Shown piece after piece: positions 10,120-22,106 of a stretch of 64,000 nt of DNA. The DNA is from Volvox africanus (taxonomy: Eukaryota > Chlorophyta > Chlorophyceae > Chlamydomonadales > Volvocaceae). The notes under the pieces were generated by a model. The model was given only the letters and a program-made list of their open reading frames with translations. It had not been told where the DNA came from and searched no databases. The position numbers and the translations under genes were made by a program. Position 1 is the first letter of the stretch. Each line of letters starts with the position of its first letter. The stretch is taken from NCBI GenBank assembly GCA_030268105.1, contig BSDZ01000009.1:62001-126000 (forward strand), given 5' to 3'.

Positions 10120-11685
10120 AGGAAAAAACATTTGATTCGTGCCCTTAGGAAATACAGATAATAACTCATATTGCTATTTCGTGTTTCCATGTGGCGATAG
10201 GATGCAAAGGGTTTTCAAAGGGTGTTCAAAGGTTTATAAGTGTGGTACGGATTCCCACACATTGGCCCAGCCCTTGTGAGCACTCTGTCCATGTTATAGT
10301 CTCAAAAAAAATTTCATTCGTGTCCTTAAGCAATACAGATAATTATCAATATTATTATTTCGTGGTTCTTGTTGGCAATCGTATGCAAGGGGTTTATAGG
10401 TGTGGTACGGATTCTCACACATTGGCTCAGCCCTTGTGAGCGCTCTGAGCGTGTTATAGTCTCAAAAAAATCATCATTCGTGTCCTTAGACAATACAGAT
10501 AATTATCAATATTATTGTTTCGTGGTTCTTGTTGGCAATCGTATGCAAGGGGTTTATAGGTGTGGTACGGATTCCCACACATTGGCCCAGCCCTTGTGAG
10601 CGCTCTGAGCGTGTTATAGTCTCAAAAAAGTCATCATTCGTGTCCTTAGGCAATACAGATAATTATCAATATTATTGTTTCGTGGTTCTTGTTGGCAATC
10701 GTATGCAAGGGGTTTATAGGTGTGGTACGGATTCCCACACATTGGCCCAGCCCTTGTGAGCGCTCTGAGCGTGTTATAGTCTCAAAAAAATCATCATTCG
10801 TGTCCTTAGGCAATACAGATAATTATCAATATTACTGTTTCGTGGTTCTTGTTGGCAATCGTATGCAAGGGGTTTATAGGTGTGGTACGGATTCCCACAC
10901 ATTGGCTCAGCCCTTGTGAGCGCTCTGAGCGTGTTATAGTCTCAAAAAAATCATCATTCGTGTCCTTAGACAATACAGATAATTATCAATATTATTGTTT
11001 CGTGGTTCTTGTTGGCAATCGTATGCAAGGGGTTTATAGGTGTGGTACGGATTCCCACACATTGGCCCAGCCCTTGTGAGCGCTCTGAGCGTGTTATAGT
11101 CTCAAAAAAGTCATCATTCGTGTCCTTAGGCAATACAGATAATTATCAATATTATTGTTTCGTGGTTCTTGTTGGCAATCGTATGCAAGGGGTTTATAGG
11201 TGTGGTACGGATTCCCACACATTGGCCCAGCCCTTGTGAGCGCTCTGAGCGTGTTATAGTCTCAAAAAAATCATCATTCGTGTCCTTAGGCAATACAGAT
11301 AATTATCAATATTACTGTTTCGTGGTTCTTGTTGGCAATCGTATGCAAGGGGTTTATAGGTGTGGTACGGATTCTCACACATTGGCTCAGCCCTTGTGAG
11401 CGCTCTGAGCGTGTTATAGTCTCAAAAAAATCATCATTCGTGTCCTTAGACAATACAGATAATTATCAATATTATTGTTTCGTGGTTCTTGTTGGCAATC
11501 GTATGCAAGGGGTTTATAGGTGTGGTACGGATTCCCACACATTGGCCCAGCCCTTGTGAGCACTCTGTCCATGTTATAGTCTCAAAAAAAATTTCATTCG
11601 TGTCCTTAGGCAATACAGATAATAATAAATATTATTGTTTCGTGGTTCCAGGTGGCAATCGTATGCAAGAGGTTTATAAGTGTGT
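10120..11685. repeat. 160-bp satellite, array 1 (about 9-10 monomers)
   Basis: A 160-base monomer recurs in tandem; recognisable words are GCAATCGTATGCAAGGGG, GTGGTACGGATTC, GAGCGCTCTGAGCG and CATTCGTGTCCTTAG. Central monomers are nearly identical. The outer ones are divergent: both flanks carry GAGCACTCTGTCCATG in place of GAGCGCTCTGAGCG, and the first copy has an internal AAAGGGTGTTC duplication. Open frames in every monomer start at TTG and overlap the next monomer, so they are not genes. Confidence 0.97.
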
Positions 11686-12240
11686 GGAGCCGTGTGTCGT
11701 GCGTGGTGTCGGGTTGTGTGATTCGTGCCATGTGTTGTGTGTGGTTTCATATTTGGTGTGTGGAGCCGTGTGTCGTGTGTGGTGCTGGGTTGTTGTGTTG
11801 TTCATGCCGTGTGTTGTGTGTGGTGTTTAATTTTATGTGTGGAGCCGTGTGTTGTGTGAGGTGCTGGGTCGTGTGATTCATGCCGCATATGGTGTGTGGT
11901 GTCGTTTTTGCTGTGTGGAGCGGTGTGACGTGTGTGGTGCCGGGTCATGTGATTCATGCCATGTGTCGTGTGTGGTGTTATATATGGTGTGTGGAACCGT
12001 GTGTCGTGCATGGTGCTGGTTTGTGTGAGTCGTGCCGTGTGTCATGTGAGGTTTCATATTTGGTGTGGGGAGCCGTGTGTCGTGTGTGGTGCTGGGTTGT
12101 TGTGTGATTCGCGCTGGGTGTCGTGATTGGTGTTAAATTTGGTGTGTGGAGATGTGTGTCGTGTTTGGTGCCGGGTCGTGTGATTCGTGCCACATGTCAT
12201 GTGTGGTATTATATTTGGTGTATGGAGCTGTGTGTCACAT
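11686..12240. repeat. GTG-rich minisatellite (divergent, about 80-90 bp units)
   Basis: This consists of imperfect tandem units built from GTGTGGAGCCGTGTGTCGTG, a GTGCTGGGT-like core, GATTCGTGCC and ATATTTGGTG. It is related to the better-ordered 76-bp array at 40130-43565. It starts directly within the last satellite monomer. It is open in several frames because stop codons are rare in the unit; no gene is inferred. Confidence 0.85.
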
Positions 12241-12839
12241 TATGTTTTGCTGACCTGCAGGCTTGTAATGCTGCTGCCATCTTCCCCGGGAGTTGCTGCC
12301 CCTACAAGTGTCATCAAGCTCAAGTCAGTTGCCACCTGGGGCATGATGCTGTTGTTACCGTTATCCGTTTCCACACGGTTAAGACAATTGCCGTTACTGT
12401 TGCCCCTGGATGTGCTCCTACCGCACGGATCCTAGCTATGGGCGATTTTGTTCCCTCATTATGACATGCGCCACAGCTCACACGTGTCGCAGCACTAACG
12501 GATTTTTAAGCACTGTTGGATTACAAACTGTGGGTACCTTGTAGAGGATCCAAACTGACAGTCAGGTCGGGTGAACAATGTAGGTAGTTGATAGGATTAG
12601 GAGGAGAGGGATGACGATGGCACTTGAGAGACTGTGGTAGTTGATAGTTGCAAAGGCTTATAAGGATGCTGGTAGGTGCTTCTGCACCCTTATATCATGT
12701 TTGTGTGTCGCTGTGTGTGTGTACGACACTCATAGACATCAAGACAATAAGGGAGTCACCGTCACCGTTGCCATCACTGCCACCTTCGTGATCACTGTCA
12801 CTGTCACCCTCCCCATCCCTGTCACCGCCATAGTATCAC
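12241..12839. other. Linker without a supported gene
   Basis: An acceptor-like CTGACCTGCAG at 12251-12261 precedes an open stretch to about 12464, but no ATG or partner exon is convincing. From about 12755 the sequence becomes rich in GTCACCGTCACC/CCATCACTGCC words, grading into the next repeat block. Confidence 0.4.
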
Positions 12840-13024
12840 CGTCACCGTCACCATTCCTTGTCGCTGTCGCAATCACCATCATCATCGCCGGCCCCCTCTC
12901 CCTCCCCCTCCTTGTCTCGCCATCACCATGTCACTGCGACCGTCCCCCTCCCGTCACATTATAGCCGTCTCCCTCCCCGTTGCTGTCCAACTCCCCATCC
13001 ACGTCGCCTAAAACACAATTTCCC
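12840..13024. repeat. Partial composite-repeat unit (U0)
   Basis: It matches the right-hand end of each 1377-bp unit (for example 15175-15359), including CATCATCATCGCCGGCCCCC and the run to CTAAAACACAATTTCCC. It begins the composite array with a truncated unit. Confidence 0.8.
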
Positions 13025-13479
13025 ATTTTTTTAATTATAACAGTATAGGAATGATCCAAACGTTCTTATTCCAACAACGGAAATCTGAAAATATTTTTAA
13101 AGACATATATAATTCCTTGATGAAAACCTGCATAATGTTTAATTATAAAATTGTAAAAGTATAACCCTACATCATTCCGTCATCCCCCTCCCCCCTCCCT
13201 GTTGCCACCCCCATGCTGTCACATTGTCCCCCTCTCCATCGAAATCATTGCCGTCATATCCGCTGTCAACGTAACGCTCTCCCCCTCCCCCTCCCTGTCG
13301 CCGTAGCCATCACTGTAGTAGTCCCCGTCCCCGTCACCATCCCTCCCTGTCAGCGTTACCATAATTGCCGTCCCCGTCACTGTCAATGGCCACGTCGCCA
13401 TTGCCGTGCCCCTCCCCCCTATGTCGTCGCCATCCTTGTCGTCGTCGCCATCCACTGCCACCCTCTCCGGAGTGCCGCA

Positions 13480-13965
13480 TACAGCACCAACACCAGCTCC
13501 AGCACCAGTGCCCGCGAAATGTGTGCCAGCACACGGACGCCCCCTTCTACCGCACGCGGGAAACATGGAAGAATGTGGCGTGGGCCGCGTGCTGGGGGAA
13601 GGGGGAAGGGGGCGGCGTGCGTGAGGGAGGGCTGCAGGGGCCTCATGAGGGGGAGGGTTGGTCCGTGTGTTGGCGTGGTAAGGGGTAAAAGCCCTGGCGC
13701 GGATTAAGGGGGCGGCGGCAGGAAGACTGTGGGGACGACATGCGTGGGAAGGGAGCGGGGCATGCAAGAGGGGAAATAGGCCGGCAAAGGCGTGCGGAAG
13801 AGGAAGGGGGCACCGGCCGCGTGCAGGGGAAGGAGGGACGGCAGCGTGCGTGTGGGAAGGGAGAAGACACGGCGTGCGTGGAAAAAAGGTGGAGGCGCCG
13901 AGTGATGTACAAGGGGGCGGGGGCGCCCTTTTTCCCCGCACGCCGCTTGAGACCCCTTTCCCCAC
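13480..13965. repeat. Unique insert of the 958-bp unit form
   Basis: Only the first unit carries this stretch. It includes GCACCAACACC/AGCACCAGTGCC repeats and then purine-rich GGGGGAAGGGGG and GCGTGCG-type words to about 13930. It rejoins the common sequence at CCCTTTTTCCCCGCACGCC. It appears to be a third unit type or an older unit interrupted by an insertion. Confidence 0.6.
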
Positions 13966-14565
13966 ACACCACCCCCATTCCCATTTTTTTAATTATAACA
14001 GTATAGGAATGATCCAAACGTTCTTATTCCAACAATGGAAATCTGGAAATATTTTTAAAGACATATATAATTCCTTGATGAAAACCTGCATAATGTTTAA
14101 TTATAAAATTGTAAAAGTATAACCCTACATCATTCCGTCATCCCCCTCCCCCCTCCCTGTTGCCACCCCCATGCTGTCACATTGTCCCCCTCTCCATCGA
14201 AATCATTGCCGTCATATCCGCTGTCAACGTAACGCTCTCCCCCTCCCCCTCCCTGTCGCCGTAGCCATCACTGTAGCAGTCCCCGTCCCCGTCACCATCC
14301 CTCCCTGTCAGCGTTACCATAATTGCCGTCCCCGTCACTGTCAATGGCCGCGTCGCCATTGCCGTGCCCTTTTTCCCCGCACGCCGCTTGAGACCCCTTC
14401 CCCCACACACCACCCCCATACCCCGCACGCTATACCCACGACCGCCCACGACCGCCTCCCCTGTTTCCCTCGCAGACCGCCCCTTTCCCCCTCCGCACCC
14501 GCCCCGGGCCCCGTCAAGCCTCGCCTGTCCCCGTCCCTCTCCTTGTCCCCCGTTTGGCCATACCT

Positions 14566-14950
14566 GCGTCTGTTGCCAGCACACATTGCAGATTGCCCCA
14601 TATGCACCTGCATAGGCGCCAAGATGGGGACAACAAAAGCATATGCCACACGTCTGGCATCTTACAACATGCAAAACCCCGTTACATTACCCCCCTGCTG
14701 TTACGGTAAGAAACCCTGCCCACGCGCTCCGCCCCTTTCCCCTTTTTGGGCCCCTCCCCAGTCCCCGTCCCCTTGCCCTCTCCCCGCCCCTCTCCCCGTC
14801 CCCCGTTCGGCCCTACTACCTGCGTGTGTTTTTACCAACAGCGCACATTGCAGATTGTTCCAATGCACCTGCATGCGCCAAGATGGGGGCACCAAAAGCA
14901 CGTTTCAAACGTCACGCATTTTAGAGCACGCCAAAACAGGTAACATCATC
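14566..14950 (+). repeat. Pair of diverged exon-like modules inside each 1377-bp unit
   Basis: Segments near 14583-14705 and 14845-14950 share CACATTGCAGATTG, CACCTGCAT, GCGCCAAGATGGGG and ACAAAAGCA-like words and are preceded by similar GTCCCCCGTT(C/T)GGCC sequence. They form an internal duplication of about 260 bp that has diverged. The first ends at ACGGTAAGA (donor-like), the second starts after TTTTTACCAACAG (acceptor-like) and ends at AACAGGTAAC. The pattern recurs in every long unit, for example 16401-16768 and 18219-18586. Whether it is spliced is unknown. Confidence 0.55.
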
Positions 14951-17900
14951 GTACCATAGTGCCCACTTACATCCCAGTCCCCCGTCCACGCACCCTTCCC
15001 CAGCACGCCACGCCCACTGCGCGGCACGCCACCCCACCCTCCCTTGCACAGCACGCCTCTCACGCTTCCACCACCGCACGCCGCCCCCGCCCCTTTCCAC
15101 GCCAGTGATCCCCGCCCCCTTTTCCCGCCTCCCTCCCCTCCATCATATCCCCGTGGTGTTCTCATCCCGTGGTCAATCTCATATCTCATCCCTTGTCGCT
15201 GTCGCCATCACCATCATCATCGCCGGCCCCCTCTCCCTCCCCCTCCTTGTCTCGCCATCACCATGTCACTGCGACCGTCCCCCTCCCGTCGCATTATAGC
15301 CGTCTCCCTCCCCGTTGCTGTCCAACTCCCCGTCCACGTCGCCTAAAACACAATTTCCCATTTTTTTAATTATAACAGTATAGGAATGATCCAAACGTAA
15401 TTATTCCAACAATGGAAATCTGAAAATACTTTTAAAGACATATATAATTCCTTGATGAAAACCTGCATAATGTTTAATTATAAAATTGTAAAAGTATAAC
15501 CCTACATCATTCCGTCATCCCCCTCCCCCCTCCCTGTTGCCACCCCCATGCTGTCACATTGTCCCCCTCTCCATCGAAATTATTGCCGTCATATCCGCTG
15601 TCAACGTAACGCTCTCCCCCTCCCCCTCCCTGTCGCCGTAGCCATCACTGTAGCAGTCCCCGTCCCCGTCACCATCCCTCCCTGTCAGCGTTACCATAAT
15701 TGCCGTCCCCGTCACTGTCAATGGCCGCGTCGCCATTGCCGTGCCCTTTTTCCCCGCACGCCGCTTGAGACCCCTTCCCCCACACACCACCCCCATTCCC
15801 ATTTTTTTAATTATAACAGTATAGGAATGATCCAAACGTTCTTATTCCAACAATGGAAATCTGGAAATATTTTTAAAGACATATATAATTCCTTGATGAA
15901 AACCTGCATAATGTTTAATTATAAAATTGTAAAAGTATAACCCTACATCATTCCGTCATCCCCCTCCCCCCTCCCTGTTGCCACCCCCATGCTGTCACAT
16001 TGTCCCCCTCTCCATCGAAATCATTGCCGTCATATCCGCTGTCAACGTAACGCTCTCCCCCTCCCCCTCCCTGTCGCCGTAGCCATCACTGTAGCAGTCC
16101 CCGTCCCCGTCACCATCCCTCCCTGTCAGCGTTACCATAATTGCCGTCCCCGTCACTGTCAATGGCCGCGTCGCCATTGCCGTGCCCTTTTTCCCCGCAC
16201 GCCGCTTGAGACCCCTTCCCCCACACACCACCCCCATACCCCGCACGCTATACCCACGACCGCCCACGACCGCCTCCCCTGTTTCCCTCGCAGACCGCCC
16301 CTTTCCCCCTCCGCACCCGCCCCGGGCCCCGTCAAGCCTCGCCTGTCCCCGTCCCTCTCCTTGTCCCCCGTTTGGCCATACCTGCGTCTGTTGCCAGCAC
16401 ACATTGCAGATTGCCCCATATGCACCTGCATAGGCGCCAAGATGGGGACAACAAAAGCATATGCCACACGTCTGGCATCTTACAACATGCAAAACCCCGT
16501 TACATTACCCCCCTGCTGTTACGGTAAGAAACCCTGCCCACGCGCTCCGCCCCTTTCCCCTTTTTGGGCCCCTCCCCAGTCCCCGTCCCCTTGCCCTCTC
16601 CCCGCCCCTCTCCCCGTCCCCCGTTCGGCCCTACTACCTGCGTGTGTTTTTACCAACAGCGCACATTGCAGATTGTTCCAATGCACCTGCATGCGCCAAG
16701 ATGGGGGCACCAAAAGCACGTTCCAAACGTCACGCATTTTAGAGCACGCCAAAACAGGTAACATCATCGTACCATAGTGCCCACTTACATCCCAGTCCCC
16801 CGTCCACGCACCCTTCCCCAGCACGCCACGCCCACTGCGCGGCACGCCACCCCACCCTCCCTTGCACAGCACGCCTCTCACGCTTCCACCACCGCACGCC
16901 GCCCCCGCCCCTTTCCACGCCAGTGATCCCCGCCCCCTTTTCCCGCCTCCCTCCCCTCCATCATATCCCCGTGGTGTTCTCATCCCGTGGTCAATCTCAT
17001 ATCTCATCCCTTGTCGCTGTCGCCATCACCATCATCATCGCCGGCCCCCTCTCCCTCCCCCTCCTTGTCTCGCCATCACCATGTCACTGCGACCGTCCCC
17101 CTCCCGTCGCATTATAGCCGTCTCCCTCCCCGTTGCTGTCCAACTCCCCGTCCACGTCGCCTAAAACACAATTTCCCATTTTTTTAATTATAACAGTATA
17201 GGAATGATCCAAACGTAATTATTCCAACAATGGAAATCTGAAAATACTTTTAAAGACATATATAATTCCTTGATGAAAACCTGCATAATGTTTAATTATA
17301 AAATTGTAAAAGTATAACCCTACATCATTCCGTCATCCCCCTCCCCCCTCCCTGTTGCCACCCCCATGCTGTCACATTGTCCCCCTCTCCATCGAAATTA
17401 TTGCCGTCATATCCGCTGTCAACGTAACGCTCTCCCCCTCCCCCTCCCTGTCGCCGTAGCCATCACTGTAGCAGTCCCCGTCCCCGTCACCATCCCTCCC
17501 TGTCAGCGTTACCATAATTGCCGTCCCCGTCACTGTCAATGGCCGCGTCGCCATTGCCGTGCCCTTTTTCCCCGCACGCCGCTTGAGACCCCTTCCCCCA
17601 CACACCACCCCCATTCCCATTTTTTTAATTATAACAGTATAGGAATGATCCAAACGTTCTTATTCCAACAATGGAAATCTGGAAATATTTTTAAAGACAT
17701 ATATAATTCCTTGATGAAAACCTGCATAATGTTTAATTATAAAATTGTAAAAGTATAACCCTACATCATTCCGTCATCCCCCTCCCCCCTCCCTGTTGCC
17801 ACCCCCATGCTGTCACATTGTCCCCCTCTCCATCGAAATCATTGCCGTCATATCCGCTGTCAACGTAACGCTCTCCCCCTCCCCCTCCCTGTCGCCGTAG

Positions 17901-20900
17901 CCATCACTGTAGCAGTCCCCGTCCCCGTCACCATCCCTCCCTGTCAGCGTTACCATAATTGCCGTCCCCGTCACTGTCAATGGCCGCGTCGCCATTGCCG
18001 TGCCCTTTTTCCCCGCACGCCGCTTGAGACCCCTTCCCCCACACACCACCCCCATACCCCGCACGCTATACCCACGACCGCCCACGACCGCCTCCCCTGT
18101 TTCCCTCGCAGACCGCCCCTTTCCCCCTCCGCACCCGCCCCGGGCCCCGTCAAGCCTCGCCTGTCCCCGTCCCTCTCCTTGTCCCCCGTTTGGCCATACC
18201 TGCGTCTGTTGCCAGCACACATTGCAGATTGCCCCATATGCACCTGCATAGGCGCCAAGATGGGGACAACAAAAGCATATGCCACACGTCTGGCATCTTA
18301 CAACATGCAAAACCCCGTTACATTACCCCCCTGCTGTTACGGTAAGAAACCCTGCCCACGCGCTCCGCCCCTTTCCCCTTTTTGGGCCCCTCCCCAGTCC
18401 CCGTCCCCTTGCCCTCTCCCCGCCCCTCTCCCCGTCCCCCGTTCGGCCCTACTACCTGCGTGTGTTTTTACCAACAGCGCACATTGCAGATTGTTCCAAT
18501 GCACCTGCATGCGCCAAGATGGGGGCACCAAAAGCACGTTCCAAACGTCACGCATTTTAGAGCACGCCAAAACAGGTAACATCATCGTACCATAGTGCCC
18601 ACTTACATCCCAGTCCCCCGTCCACGCACCCTTCCCCAGCACGCCACGCCCACTGCGCGGCACGCCACCCCACCCTCCCTTGCACAGCACGCCTCTCACG
18701 CTTCCACCACCGCACGCCGCCCCCGCCCCTTTCCACGCCAGTGATCCCCGCCCCCTTTTCCCGCCTCCCTCCCCTCCATCATATCCCCGTGGTGTTCTCA
18801 TCCCGTGGTCAATCTCATATCTCATCCCTTGTCGCTGTCGCCATCACCATCATCATCGCCGGCCCCCTCTCCCTCCCCCTCCTTGTCTCGCCATCACCAT
18901 GTCACTGCGACCGTCCCCCTCCCGTCGCATTATAGCCGTCTCCCTCCCCGTTGCTGTCCAACTCCCCGTCCACGTCGCCTAAAACACAATTTCCCATTTT
19001 TTTAATTATAACAGTATAGGAATGATCCAAACGTAATTATTCCAACAATGGAAATCTGAAAATATTTTTAAAGACATATAATAATTCCTTGATGAAAACC
19101 TGCATAATGTTTAATTATAAAATTGTAAAAGTATAACCCTACATCATTCCGTCATCCCCCTCCCCCCTCCCTGTTGCCACCCCCATGCTGTCACATTGTC
19201 CCCCTCTCCATCGAAATTATTGCCGTCATATCCGCTGTCAACGTAACGCTCTCCCCCTCCCCCTCCCTGTCGCCGTAGCCATCACTGTAGCAGTCCCCGT
19301 CCCCGTCACCATCCCTCCCTGTCAGCGTTACCATAATTGCCGTCCCCGTCACTGTCAATGGCCGCGTCGCCATTGCCGTGCCCTTTTTCCCCGCACGCCG
19401 CTTGAGACCCCTTCCCCCACACACCACCCCCATACCCCGCACGCTATACCCACGACCGCCCACGACCGCCTCCCCTGTTTCCCTCGCAGACCGCCCCTTT
19501 CCCCCTCCGCACCCGCCCCGGGCCCCGTCAAGCCTCGCCTGTCCCCGTCCCTCTCCTTGTCCCCCGTTTGGCCATACCTGCGTCTGTTGCCAGCACACAT
19601 TGCAGATTGCCCCATATGCACCTGCATAGGCGCCAAGATGGGGACAACAAAAGCATATGCCACACGTCTGGCATCTTACAACATGCAAAACCCCGTTACA
19701 TTACCCCCCTGCTGTTACGGTAAAAACCCCTGCCCACGCGCTCCGCCCCTTTCCCCTTTTTGGGCCCCTCCCCAGTCCCCGTCCCCTTGCCCTCTCCCCG
19801 CCCCTCTCCCCGTCCCCCGTTCGGCCCTACTACCTGCGTGTGTTTTTACCAACAGCGCACATTGCAGATTGTTCCAATGCACCTGCATGCGCCAAGATGG
19901 GGGCACCAAAAGCACGTTCCAAACGTCACGCATTTTAGAGCACGCCAAAACAGGTAACATCATCGTACCATAGTGCCCACTTACATCCCAGTCCCCCGTC
20001 CACGCACCCTTCCCCAGCACGCCACGCCCACTGCGCGGCATGCCACCCCACCCTCCCTTGCACAGCACGCCTCTCACGCTTCCACCACCGCACGCCGCCC
20101 CCGCCCCTTTCCACGCCAGTGATCCCCGCCCCCTTTTCCCGCCTCCCTCCCCTCCATCATATCCCCGTGGTGTTCTCATCCCGTGGTCAATCTCATATCT
20201 CATCCCTTGTCGCTGTCGCCATCACCATCATCATCGCCGGCCCCCTCTCCCTCCCCCTCCTTGTCTCGCCATCACCATGTCACTGCGACCGTCCCCCTCC
20301 CGTCGCATTATAGCCGTCTCCCTCCCCGTTGCTGTCCAACTCCCCGTCCACGTCGCCTAAAACACAATTTCCCATTTTTTTAATTATAACAGTATAGGAA
20401 TGATCCAAACGTTCTTATTCCAACAATGGAAATCTGGAAATATTTTTAAAGACATATATAATTCCTTGATGAAAACCTGCATAATGTTTAATTATAAAAT
20501 TGTAAAAGTATAACCCTACATCATTCCGTCATCCCCCTCCCCCCTCCCTGTTGCCACCCCCATGCTGTCACATTGTCCCCCTCTCCATCGAAATTATTGC
20601 CGTCATATCCGCTGTCAACGTAACGCTCTCCCCCTCCCCCTCCCTGTCGCCGTAGCCATCACTGTAGCAGTCCCCGTCCCCGTCACCATCCCTCCCTGTC
20701 AGCGTTACCATAATTGCCGTCCCCGTCACTGTCAATGGCCGCGTCGCCATTGCCGTGCCCTTTTTCCCCGCACGCCGCTTGAGACCCCTTCCCCCACACA
20801 CCACCCCCATACCCCGCACGCTATACCCACGACGGCCCACGACCGCCTCCCCTGTTTCCCTCGCAGACCGCCCCTTTCCCCCTCCGCACCCGCCCCGGGC

Positions 20901-21440
20901 CCCGTCAAGCCTCGCCTGTCCCCGTCCCTCTCCTTGTCCCCCGTTTGGCCATACCTGCGTCTGTTGCCAGCACACATTGCAGATTGCCCCATATGCACCT
21001 GCATAGGCGCCAAGATGGGGACAACAAAAGCATATGCCACACGTCTGGCATCTTACAACATGCAAAACCCCGTTACATTACCCCCCTGCTGTTACGGTAA
21101 AAACCCCTGCCCACGCGCTCCGCCCCTTTCCCCTTTTTGGGCCCCTCCCCAGTCCCCGTCCCCTTGCCCTCTCCCCGCCCCTCTCCCCGTCCCCCGTTCG
21201 GCCCTACTACCTGCGTGTGTTTTTACCAACAGCGCACATTGCAGATTGTTCCAATGCACCTGCATGCGCCAAGATGGGGGCACCAAAAGCACGTTCCAAA
21301 CGTCACGCATTTTAGAGCACGCCAAAACAGGTAACATCATCGTACCATAGTGCCCACTTACATCCCAGTCCCCCGTCCACGCACCCTTCCCCAGCACGCC
21401 ACGCCCACTGCGCGGCATGCCATCCCACCCTCCCTTGCAC

Positions 21441-22106
21441 ATCTTACATGGAGCTTATTTATTACTTACCGGCAGTTTATTATAAAGCGATCCCTCGCAT
21501 TCTTTAGTTCAAGTATCATGCCCCTGCAGGTGCGCACGAGTCGTGGCCAGCGCACGTGACAGCTTTCCAACGCACATGGTGGCTCCAGTGCACGTGCAAG
21601 CTTAAGCGCGTACACGCCCCTTCAGGCGCCACGGCCCCATTTCCACAGCGCCAAGGAGTCGTGCCCGCCGCCATCAGAACAATGTGAGGCGCGCTTGCAG
21701 AGCCACGACCAGATCAAGGTCAGAAGAAACACGGAAGGAAAAACAAAGCAAAAATCTTAAGTAGCATTCGCTAAAAGACCAAGCACTTGATGCCGAGTTC
21801 TTTATTGTTCCGGAAACCTAATAATTATCCTACCAATACAAGATTCTTACAAAACTCTTATTACAGTGAATAATACGCGTATTTGCATCGAAATGTTTAG
21901 TCGAAAGCATAGGCAGTACACTGCCCATTGGACAACAGATTGATAGTGCTGTCAAACGTATTTGCAAAGCCATAAACATACATACATATATATAATGTGT
22001 TTTATATTTGCAGGGGGCGTCATCGATCTTGTTACTAACAATTGTTTGGGTCCTTTGGCGGTTAGGAAAACAGGTTTTGAGGGCAGACGGGTGGACTAAT
22101 CCAGGC
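21441..22106. other. Linker between composite repeat and satellite array 2
   Basis: Single-copy sequence in this window. It contains GC-rich CACGTG-type words (21540-21610) and then AT-rich sequence with a TA-rich run near 21985-22000. No supported coding region or RNA gene was seen. Confidence 0.5.

Larger units (their letters stand above)
13025..21440. repeat. Composite tandem repeat with 441-, 958- and 1377-bp unit forms
   Basis: Every unit opens with an AT-rich core of about 160 bases (ATTTTTTTAATTATAACAG through TTGTAAAAGTATAACCC) followed by CCGTC/CCCTCC-rich sequence. Unit starts are about 13025, 13983, 15360, 15801, 17178, 17619, 18996 and 20374. Lengths run 958, 1377, 441, 1377, 441, 1378, 1377, then a truncated last unit. 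Long and short forms alternate at first (super-period 1818), then two long forms follow. Copies are over 98% alike by eye. A 262-codon plus-strand frame recurs in each long unit, but its composition follows the C-rich repeat and the frame is also open on the minus strand, so I do not call a protein. Confidence 0.93.

Noticed and set aside
10120..11685. CRISPR array
   Set aside because: The whole 160-base unit repeats with no unique spacers, the DNA is eukaryotic, and no cas genes are present.
14171..14959. 262-codon open frame repeated in each 1377-bp unit
   Set aside because: It is Pro/Ser/His-rich owing to C-rich DNA, overlaps a minus-strand open frame, and its start lies in repeat sequence shared by the 441-bp form, where the frame ends differently.
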